Part shown: piece by piece, positions 57,274 to 64,000 of the stretch
How positions within the stretch are numbered: the stretch's first letter is position 1
Layout: every line of letters begins with the position of its first letter
Origin: Methylorubrum rhodesianum
GTDB lineage: Bacteria; Pseudomonadota; Alphaproteobacteria; Rhizobiales; Beijerinckiaceae
Reading direction: 5' to 3'
Length of the DNA: 64,000 bases
Assembly (NCBI RefSeq): GCF_014199985.1
Contig: NZ_JACHOS010000007.1
Coordinates: 186,001-250,000 of the forward strand
Position numbers and translations under genes: made by a program
Notes under the pieces: model-generated
The model's database searches: none
What the model was told of the DNA's origin: nothing
Seen by the model: only the letters and a program-made list of their open reading frames with translations

Positions 57274-59091
57274 TCACCCCTTCATGCGCACGTAGGTGCC
57301 GGGCGCCGGGGCGAGGGAGGGCAGCGCCCCCGTTCCGGGAACGCGGGCGGGAACACGCTCGGGCGCCTGCTCCTCCAGCCACTGGAACCAGTAGGGCCAC
57401 CACGAGCCCTCATGCTCCGTCGATTTCTCGATCCAGTCCGCGAACTTGCCCCGGGCCGGTCCGCCGGTGCGGAAGCCGTACTTGGCCTTCGGGCCCGGCG
57501 GGTTGACGACCCCCGCGATGTGGCCCGAGCCGGCCAGCACGTAATCGACCTTGCCGCCGAACTTGGCCGATCCCTCGAAGACCGAGAGCGCCGGGGCGAT
57601 GTGGTCCTCGCGGGTGGCGAGATTGAAGACCGGCACCTTCACCTTCTTCAGGTCGAGGCGCACGTTGCCGAGCACCATCTGCCCCTTGGAGAGGGTGTTG
57701 TTGAGGTAGCAGTTGCGCAGGTAGAACGAGTGGTTGGCCGCCGGCATCCGGGTGGCGTCGGCGTTCCAGTACAGCAGGTCGAAGGCCGCCGGCGCCTTGC
57801 CGCGGACGTAGTTGTTGACGACGTAGGACCAGATCAGGTCGTTGGGCCTGAGCATGTTGAAGGCGTTGGCCATGCGCGCGCCTTCCAGATAGCCGCGCTC
57901 GGCCATCCGCTCCTCGATCGCCTTGATCTGCCCCTCGTCGGCGAAGACCTTGAGATCGCCCGCATGGGTGAAGTCGACCTGGGTCGTGAGGAAGGTCGCG
58001 CTCTTGATGCGGCGGTTTCCGGTGGCCGCCTGATAGGCCAGCGTCACGGCGAGCAGCGTGCCGCCGACGCAGTAGCCCGCCGCCGCGACCTCGGTCTCCC
58101 CGGTGGCCACGCCGATCATGTCGATGGCGGTCTCGATGCCCTCTCGCATGTAGGACTCGAAGTCCTTGTCGCGGTGGCGCTCGTCCGGGTTGACCCAGGA
58201 GATCACGAACACCGTGATCCCTTGCGAGACCATCCAGCCGATGAGGCTCTTCTTCGGGTTGAGATCGAGGATGTAGTACTTGTTGATCCAGGGCGGCACG
58301 ATCAGCAGCGGGCGCTTCAGCACCGTCTCGGTCTTGGGCGCGTACTGGATCAACTCCATCAGCTCGTTGCGGAAGATGACCTCGCCGGGCGTCACCGCGA
58401 CGTCCTCGCCGAAGGTGAAGGCGTTGAGATCCGTCTGGCGCACCCGGAGCTGGCCGCCGCCCGCCTCCAGATCCTCCTGCAGCATCTTCATGCCGCGCAT
58501 CAGGTTGGCACCGCCCTCCTCCAGCGTCTGGCGCAGGAGTTCCGGATTCGTCATCACGAAGTTCGAGGGCGAGTAGGCCGACAGGAGCTGGCGCAGGTAG
58601 AACTCGGCCTTGTGGCGGGTGTGCTCGTCGATCCCCTCCGCCGTTTCGACCATTTCCTCCGCCCAGCGGCCGAGGATCAGGTAGCTCTGCTTGATGATGT
58701 CGAAGAGCGGATTGGCGCTCCAATCGGCGTGGGCGAAGCGCTTGTCCTTGGCCTCGGGCTCGGCGACCGGCGCGGCGGGCGCGCCCTGCATCCGGCTCAG
58801 GGTCGAGGCCCAGAGGGCGGCGAAGGACTGGCTGAGCTTGGTCTGGGCCTGCAGCGCCTTCTCGGGATCCTTCAGCCACGTCTCGGCGACCCGCGTGAGG
58901 GTGCGGGTCATCTCGTCGATCTCGTCGGCGCCCTGAAGCTTCGCGCCCGGCTGCAGCGTTCCCTGTCCCGCCTGCTCGAACGGTTTCAGGCTGGCCGCCG
59001 CCGATTGCCGGAATGCCTCCGCAAGTTGATTCGCGCTGTGCGCGATCCTCTCGAATTCCGGCGTTGCCGGGCTCATCCGCTCCGTGGCCAC
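57274..59091 (-). CDS. phaC: class I poly(3-hydroxyalkanoate) synthase
   Basis: 605 residues from a GTG start with GGGAGGA seven bases upstream. It polymerises (R)-3-hydroxybutyryl-CoA into PHB granules. The catalytic triad is C341 in AAAGYCVGGTLL, D496 in NLATREDHIAP and H524 in LAGSGHIAG. Class I features: VPPWINKYYILDL and SWVNPDERHRDKDFESYM. It is almost the M. extorquens PhaC as I remember it, which identifies the genus. No phaA/phaB/phasin is adjacent. A lipoprotein gene diverges from its start. Confidence 0.96.
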   Translation of the reverse strand: MATERMSPATPEFERIAHSANQLAEAFRQSAAASLKPFEQAGQGTLQPGAKLQGADEIDEMTRTLTRVAETWLKDPEKALQAQTKLSQSFAALWASTLSRMQGAPAAPVAEPEAKDKRFAHADWSANPLFDIIKQSYLILGRWAEEMVETAEGIDEHTRHKAEFYLRQLLSAYSPSNFVMTNPELLRQTLEEGGANLMRGMKMLQEDLEAGGGQLRVRQTDLNAFTFGEDVAVTPGEVIFRNELMELIQYAPKTETVLKRPLLIVPPWINKYYILDLNPKKSLIGWMVSQGITVFVISWVNPDERHRDKDFESYMREGIETAIDMIGVATGETEVAAAGYCVGGTLLAVTLAYQAATGNRRIKSATFLTTQVDFTHAGDLKVFADEGQIKAIEERMAERGYLEGARMANAFNMLRPNDLIWSYVVNNYVRGKAPAAFDLLYWNADATRMPAANHSFYLRNCYLNNTLSKGQMVLGNVRLDLKKVKVPVFNLATREDHIAPALSVFEGSAKFGGKVDYVLAGSGHIAGVVNPPGPKAKYGFRTGGPARGKFADWIEKSTEHEGSWWPYWFQWLEEQAPERVPARVPGTGALPSLAPAPGTYVRMKG

Positions 59092-59218
59092 GCGACACGT
59101 CCTCCCAGGGTGCGCCCGCATTCCGCCCCTTCCGGACGGCCCGAGCCTCGTTTCCGACAAATTAACGCTCCACCCAGCAGATGTCGCCCGCTCCAGGATC
59201 GATTTTCAGCCCGTTGTC

Positions 59219-59584
59219 ATGATCTTGCGCCGTGCCGCCCGCGCCATTGTTCTGGTCCTGCCGGTCGCCGCCGCCGTGGCCTCGGCCGGCGGTTGTTCGA
59301 GCGACGTCAATCCGTTGAAGGCGGCGATGGTCAGCACGGGTTCCGGCATCAAGCCGGTGGAGGCGCCCGATTTCGTGGCGCAATCCCGCAAGAGCGACGC
59401 GACCTACCTGCCGGTGGGCGAATCGGCGCCCCGGCGCGCCATCCGCGCCCGCAACCCGGCCGGGCAGAGCGCGCTGCAGGCGGAACTCGAGGGCGCGCGC
59501 AACCGCAACGAGGCTAAGGGGCGCGCGGCGGAAGGGGCGGCCAAGGACGCCGCGAAGGGCCTCGCGCCGAACCCGGTGCAGTGA
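59219..59584 (+). CDS. small lipoprotein, unknown
   Basis: 121 residues. Lipoprotein signal MILRRAARAIVLVLPVAAAV with lipobox AGG-C (SAGGCSSDVNPLKAAMVS). The mature part is disordered Ala/Arg/Asn-rich (ARNPAGQSALQAELEGARNR, KGRAAEGAAKDAAKGL). ATG at 59219 begins the signal directly. It diverges from phaC across 127 bases and the aminotransferase follows in the same direction. No family known. Confidence 0.65.
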   Translation: MILRRAARAIVLVLPVAAAVASAGGCSSDVNPLKAAMVSTGSGIKPVEAPDFVAQSRKSDATYLPVGESAPRRAIRARNPAGQSALQAELEGARNRNEAKGRAAEGAAKDAAKGLAPNPVQ

Positions 59585-59760
59585 GGAACCCGCTTCGATC
59601 GCCGGACCGAGGGCAGGGTCCGGCATCGTGATACGGGGCGAGATGCCGGGATTGAGATTTCGTATCGGCGCGCGGGCGCGTCGGTGGTAAACAGACCGAC
59701 TCCTCACCGCCGACGATTCCCCGCGGGAGGAGGGTTCGCGACACCGGACAGATCGACGCC

Positions 59761-60981
59761 ATGACCGATTTCCACCGCATCAAGCGCCTTCCGCCTTACG
59801 TCTTCGAGCAGGTGAACCGGATCAAGGCCGCCGCCCGAGCCCGTGGCGCCGACATCATCGATCTCGGCATGGGCAACCCCGACCTCGACGCCCCGCGCCA
59901 CGTCATCGAGAAGCTCGTCGAGACCGCCGGCAAGCCGCGCACCGACCGTTACTCCGCCTCCAAGGGCATCGCCGGCCTGCGCCGGGCCCAGGCCGGCTAC
60001 TATCAGCGCCGCTTCGGGGTGAGCCTCAACCCCGAGACGCAGGTGGTGGCGACGCTGGGCTCGAAGGAAGGCTTCGCTAACATGGCCCAGGCGATCACCG
60101 CGCCGGGCGACGTGGTGCTGGTTCCCAACCCGAGCTACCCGATCCACGCCTTCGGCTTCCTGATGGCGGGGGGCGTGATCCGCTCCGTGCCGGCCGAGCC
60201 GACCCCGGCGATGTTCCCGGCGCTGGAGAAGGCGGTCGTCCATTCGATCCCGAAGCCCGTGGCGCTCGTGGTCTGCTATCCCTCGAACCCGACGGCCTAC
60301 GTCGCGAGCCTCGACTTCTACCGCGACCTCGTCGCCTTCGCGAAGAAGCACGAGCTGATCCTGCTCTCGGATCTCGCCTATGCCGAGGTCTATTTCGACG
60401 ACAAGAACCCGCCACCCTCCGTGCTGCAGGTGCCGGGTGCCATGGATTGCACGGTGGAGTTCACCTCGCTGTCCAAGACCTTCTCGATGGCGGGCTGGCG
60501 CATGGGCTTCGCGGTCGGCAACGAGCGACTGCTTGCGGCGCTGACGCGGGTGAAGTCCTACCTCGATTACGGCGCCTTCACGCCGATCCAGGTCGCGGCC
60601 ACCGCCGCGCTCAACGGGCCGGACGACTGCATCAAGGAGATGCGGGCGACCTACAAGAAGCGCCGCGACGCCCTGATCGAATCCTTCGGCAAGGCCGGCT
60701 GGAAGCTGCCGACGCCGGAGGCCTCGATGTTCGCCTGGGTGCCGATCCCGGAGAAGTTCCGGGAGCTCGGCAGCCTGGAATTCTCCAAGCTGCTCCTGGA
60801 GAAGTCGGACGTCGCGGTGGCGCCGGGCATCGGCTTCGGCGAGCACGGCGACGAGTATGTCCGCATCGCGCTCGTCGAGAACGAGCAGCGGATCCGGCAG
60901 GCGGCGCGCAACGTTCGCCGCTTCTTCGACAACGCCGACCGCACGCTCCACAACGTGGTGCCGATGCAGAAGGCGGTCTGA
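59761..60981 (+). CDS. class I/II aminotransferase (AlaC-like)
   Basis: 406 residues, PLP-dependent. K239 in SLSKTFSMAGWRMGF binds PLP, with D204 in LLSDLAYAEVYFDD and CYPSNPTAYVA typical of the AlaC/AspC group. AlaC-like glutamate-pyruvate transaminases make alanine; other substrates such as LL-diaminopimelate have related sequences. The N-terminus FHRIKRLPPYVFEQVNRIK is typical of the AlaC subset. Start ATG 59761, after a 176-base gap from the lipoprotein. Confidence 0.86.
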   Translation: MTDFHRIKRLPPYVFEQVNRIKAAARARGADIIDLGMGNPDLDAPRHVIEKLVETAGKPRTDRYSASKGIAGLRRAQAGYYQRRFGVSLNPETQVVATLGSKEGFANMAQAITAPGDVVLVPNPSYPIHAFGFLMAGGVIRSVPAEPTPAMFPALEKAVVHSIPKPVALVVCYPSNPTAYVASLDFYRDLVAFAKKHELILLSDLAYAEVYFDDKNPPPSVLQVPGAMDCTVEFTSLSKTFSMAGWRMGFAVGNERLLAALTRVKSYLDYGAFTPIQVAATAALNGPDDCIKEMRATYKKRRDALIESFGKAGWKLPTPEASMFAWVPIPEKFRELGSLEFSKLLLEKSDVAVAPGIGFGEHGDEYVRIALVENEQRIRQAARNVRRFFDNADRTLHNVVPMQKAV

Positions 60982-61157
60982 GCCGGAAGGTTCTCCTGCC
61001 GCAGGTTGTTGCGGTGGGGCGACAGGGCCGGGCAAACGGCCCTGTTCGCCTGCCCATCGGGGGGGAGAAGCTTGTCAGTGAGCCTCCGTGTCCGCAGGGT
61101 CTTCTCCCGTTCCGCCGCCGGGCCGTCCCGGCGGGTCGACGTGTTTCGAGGACCCGC

Positions 61158-61373
61158 ATGCGCCGCCTGAAGCTCATCGCCGCCCTGGCGCTCGCCGGCG
61201 CCGCCACCGGAGCCTGCGCCCCCCATCCGATCGTGGCGCGCGATCCCGTGCCCGCCCCTTTGCCGGAGGAGGCCTATTCCTGCAGCTCGACCCCGCTGCC
61301 GCTGAACGCCTACAAGTCGGATTGCACGCCCGTGCTGCGCGAGCCGCGCGTCGTCCTGCAGTCGAAAGGCTGA
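61158..61373 (+). CDS. small exported lipoprotein-like protein, unknown
   Basis: 71 residues. Signal MRRLKLIAALALAGAATGAC; the Cys after ATGA could be a lipobox Cys. Mature part has two more cysteines (YSCSSTPLP, KSDCTPVLR), possibly a disulfide. Start ATG 61158. No family recognised. Confidence 0.58.
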   Translation: MRRLKLIAALALAGAATGACAPHPIVARDPVPAPLPEEAYSCSSTPLPLNAYKSDCTPVLREPRVVLQSKG

Positions 61374-61564
61374 GGCTGACGGCCGATCCGTCAACCCTGT
61401 CCGTCAACCTTTCCTTGTCACGTCCCGGGGTTTGATCGCAGCTTCGAGACGCCAGCCCGATCCGACTGCGCTGCGAGCGGCGTCGGCTCATTCCCAGTGT
61501 CGATGCGCTCTCAGGCCGGGCGGCACTCGCTCGGCGCAAGAGACTCCAACGACGGAGCAAGCCC

Positions 61565-61912
61565 GTGGCCCGTGCCCGCCTCCTCCTTGCCGCCTCTCTC
61601 CTCGGGCTCGCCGCCCCGGGCGCTGAGGCCCAGAACCTGCAGGACCGTCCCTACGGCGAGGCGCGGGCCCCCGTGGTGCATCAGGTCGATCCCGACACCG
61701 GTCGCTTCCGCGGACCGCCGATCAGCACCGAAGGCCAGGATCTGCGCGCCATCGGCGCCGTGCCGGTGCCGACCGTCATGAACGGCGGCAGTTTCGGCCC
61801 GACCGGCAACGATTACTTCGGCAACGTGCTCATCGCGACGCCGCAGGGCCCGCGCCGCAACTCGGACGGCTACGTCCTAGCCCCAGCCTACAAGTCCCCG
61901 CCCCTGCGCTGA
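61565..61912 (+). CDS. exported protein, unknown
   Basis: 115 residues from GTG 61565. Signal MARARLLLAASLLGLAAPGA with cleavage near AEA-QN. The mature region is Pro/Gly/Asn-rich and soluble: DPDTGRFRGPPISTEGQDLR, then GGSFGPTGNDYFGNVLIATP. No cysteine. No family recognised. A 946-base region without a convincing gene follows. Confidence 0.58.
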   Translation: MARARLLLAASLLGLAAPGAEAQNLQDRPYGEARAPVVHQVDPDTGRFRGPPISTEGQDLRAIGAVPVPTVMNGGSFGPTGNDYFGNVLIATPQGPRRNSDGYVLAPAYKSPPLR

Positions 61913-62858
61913 CGCACCCATCCGACTGCCATCGGCGCCGCTTGGCGGCGGAGACTCGTGATCGGCCGCGTCCCGCGGTCGAGCACCTGCCCCGGCATCA
62001 CGCGATCGATCGCTGGATTTCGGGCTCAACGACAGGGCCGTGACCGAGCTCACACCCCTCATCCAGGCGGCGGCCGAACCCGGAGGTGGATCGGCCGCGA
62101 CCCTCGAACGGGCGCGCCGGGCGCGGGACTCGACCCGTCCTTAGTGCCGACGCGGGAGGGACGTTCGCCGCCCCGCGCCCTCTTCGCTTGGATCCGCTCC
62201 CTGCACCCGTCTGTGGGTGAGAAGCGGCTGCCCGCGACACGGCCCTTGCTCGCGCATCCGTCTCGGATCGCTCTTGGAGTGCCAATTCCGGAAGCAGCGA
62301 ATCGGGTCGATATCTGCCTCTTCTCCGACCGGCGACCTGTTGCGAATCGATGCCGCAGACCGTGTCACGAGCGAATCGCGCTCCGTTCAAACGGCACCGG
62401 CGCACGACTCGCGTCTCGCCATCCCTGAAGGGCCGATCGGCTGCTGCCTGAGGCATACGGCCTGCGCGCTGCTTCCGCGCCTCGGTAGGTTCGACGCAAG
62501 CGATCTCTGCAATCGGAAACGACGGGGACAGGGCATGGCGGGACAGCAATCCGTCGGGCGTTCGCCGTCACTTACAGGGTTGCGAAAAGTCCGCGCCGCT
62601 CTCCTCGGATGAGTTGAGGAGACCCCTCACATCCTCATCCTGCAATGCAGCGATTGCGCTGCAGCAATTCGAAAATTGTCATTATCTTGCATCTTGGCCG
62701 TTTCGAAAGGTTCTCAACGGCACGAGGCATTTGCGCTGAACGCCGAAGTTTGGCAATCAAGTTCCGCTTCTCCAGGGAGGGCGCCTCAAACCGAGCGACG
62801 TCCAATGGCCATCCCGGCCAAGCTCGGCACACTTCCATCAAAATCCAAGGACGCACGC
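61913..62858. other. 946-base region without a convincing gene, upstream of hppA
   Basis: The first part (61913-62600) has only short frames on both strands, including a 34-residue GTG frame at 62040-62144 (TELTPLIQAAAEPGGGSAAT) that may be a chance or broken fragment. The second part (about 62640-62850) is clearly AT-richer and probably contains the hppA promoter. One dyad is at 62646-62663. Confidence 0.5.
62646..62663. promoter_or_regulatory. dyad in the hppA upstream region
   Basis: TGCAGCG-ATTG-CGCTGCA, perfect 7-base arms, followed by CAATTCGAAAATTG (62665-62678), another near-palindrome. Possible operator or promoter region, about 200 bases before the hppA start. Confidence 0.35.
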
Positions 62859-64000
62859 ATGACCGCACTTTTGCTGATCATCGTGGGCGGGCTCTGCGCC
62901 GTTGCCTACGGTGTTGTGACGATCCGTGACGTGATGCGAAGGGATGCGGGCACGCAGCGCATGCAGGAGATTGCGGGCGCCATCGCCGAGGGCGCGCAGG
63001 CCTATCTGAGGCGCCAATACGCCACCATCGGCATCGTCGGCCTCGTCCTCTTCGTCCTCCTGGCCTTCTTCCTCGGCATCAAGGTCGCCATCGGCTTCCT
63101 GATCGGCGCGGTACTCTCGGGCGCGGCCGGCTTCATCGGCATGAACGTCTCGGTTCGCGCCAACGTCCGCACCGCCCAGGCTGCCACGCAGTCGCTCGGC
63201 GGCGGCCTGGAGGTCGCCTTCAAGTCCGGCGCCGTCACCGGTATGCTGGTGGCGGGGCTCGCGCTGCTGGGCGTCGCGCTCTACTACCTGTTCCTCACCC
63301 GCGGCGCCGGCCTCGCCCCGGGCAGCCGCGAGGTCATCGACGCGCTGGTGGCCCTGGGCTTCGGCGCCTCGCTGATCTCGATCTTCGCCCGCCTCGGCGG
63401 CGGCATCTTCACCAAGGGCGCCGATGTCGGCGGCGACCTCGTCGGCAAGGTCGAGGCCGGCATTCCCGAGGACGATCCGCGCAATCCGGCCACCATCGCC
63501 GACAACGTCGGCGACAACGTCGGCGACTGCGCCGGCATGGCCGCGGACCTGTTCGAGACCTATGCGGTGACGGTGGTCGCCACCATGGTTCTCGCCGCGA
63601 TCTTCTTCGCCGGCAACGCTGCCGTGCTGGAGGCGATGATGCTCTACCCGCTGGCGATCGGCGCGGCCTGCATCGTCACATCGATCATCGGCACCTACGC
63701 GGTGAAGCTCGGCGCCAACCAGTCGATCATGGGGGCGCTCTACAAAGGTCTGATCGCGGCCGGCGTGCTCTCGATCGTGGCCATCGCCGGCGTGAACCTC
63801 GCCCTGTTCGGCGGATTCTCGACCACCTTCACGACGAATACAGGCCTCACCTTCACCTCGGGGGCGCTGTTCGGCTGCGCGGTGCTCGGCCTCCTCATCA
63901 CCGCGCTGATCGTCGTCATCACCGAGTACTACACCGGCACCAATTTCCGCCCGGTGAAGTCGATCGCCACCGCCTCCGTCACCGGTCACGGCACCAACGT
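62859..64000 (+). CDS. hppA: membrane-bound H+-translocating pyrophosphatase (5' part, runs off window)
   Basis: 380 codons visible; the gene continues beyond the end. It couples pyrophosphate hydrolysis to proton (or sodium) pumping at the inner membrane. Multiple helices begin at [19 protein letters not shown]. The catalytic core is intact: [13 protein letters not shown] (188-200), PEDDPRNP (203-210) and [18 protein letters not shown] (215-232). The K+-dependence residue lies further downstream and cannot be read here. ATG 62859 is preceded by CCAAGG. Expected full length about 700. Confidence 0.94.
   Translation, partial: MTALLLIIVGGLCAVAYGVVTIRDVMRRDAGTQRMQEIAGAIAEGAQAYLRRQYATIGIVGLVLFVLLAFFLGIKVAIGFLIGAVLSGAAGFIGMNVSVRANVRTAQAATQSLGGGLEVAFKSGAVTGMLVAGLALLGVALYYLFLTRGAGLAPGSREVIDALVALGFGASLISIFARLGGGIFTKGADVGGDLVGKVEAGIPEDDPRNPATIADNVGDNVGDCAGMAADLFETYAVTVVATMVLAAIFFAGNAAVLEAMMLYPLAIGAACIVTSIIGTYAVKLGANQSIMGALYKGLIAAGVLSIVAIAGVNLALFGGFSTTFTTNTGLTFTSGALFGCAVLGLLITALIVVITEYYTGTNFRPVKSIATASVTGHGTN

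Noticed and set aside
61998-62549. Leftward 183-residue frame in the gap before hppA
   Set aside because: Composition is Arg/Gly-rich, no ribosome site or motif, and it crosses several short opposing frames.

Overview
The window is a chromosomal segment of about 70% G+C (estimated by eye) from an alphaproteobacterium of the Methylobacterium/Methylorubrum group. The strongest evidence is a class I PHB synthase (57274-59091) that is nearly the M. extorquens enzyme as I remember it, with the same 605-residue length from a GTG start. Supporting evidence is a paralogue of formaldehyde-activating enzyme (6772-7320), a non-sporulator spore-photoproduct-lyase-like protein, a LOV-domain kinase, and many small secreted proteins of the kind common in that genus. 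There is one tRNA (Pro-TGG), no rRNA, no CRISPR array, and no insertion sequence or prophage that I can recognise. Most of the window is ordinary core genome.

Layout. 1-9 kb: O-acetylhomoserine sulfhydrylase, L,D-transpeptidase, chemoreceptor, a 54-residue hydrophilic protein, an MDR oxidoreductase, TrmJ, the Fae paralogue, and isocitrate dehydrogenase followed by a palindromic intergenic repeat. 9-17 kb: a basic histone-tail-like protein, a LOV-histidine kinase-receiver protein, GlgX, a SHOCT protein, a two-gene unit of SPL-like radical SAM enzyme plus nucleoside deaminase, a complex I accessory subunit and tRNA-Pro. 17-29 kb: YfcG-like GST, beta-hydroxyacid dehydrogenase, alpha/beta hydrolase, MFS, SDR, SWIB protein, two PRC-barrel proteins around a lipoprotein, MFS, ABC exporter and threonine aldolase. 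30-38 kb: ParE, an orphan SyrD/PvdE-type exporter, an SPFH protein, an LLM flavin monooxygenase, and a patch of small unknown genes with one probably decayed gene.

38-48 kb: a TPR lipid/envelope-type protein, IspE and the octaprenyl diphosphate synthase (two steps of isoprenoid synthesis, convergent), TrmN6, an S49 peptidase, a lower-GC acyltransferase, and a DUF1348-TetR operon with a clear operator. 48-64 kb: glyQ and glyS separated by an unknown secreted protein and a PhoX-like phosphatase, a LuxR-type regulator, a KefB/YbaL-type antiporter, phaC with a divergent lipoprotein, an AlaC-like aminotransferase, small exported proteins, a 946-base stretch without a convincing gene, and the 5' part of the H+-pyrophosphatase gene hppA, which runs off the end.

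Most novel-looking points: the Fae paralogue lacks the histidine I expect at the active site; the LOV kinase is a likely blue-light sensor; the SPL-like/deaminase pair suggests DNA or nucleotide damage handling; several small genes and palindromes are unexplained. I found no large multi-gene system that I could defend as wholly new. All family calls come from reading motifs and remembered family features; no database search was run.
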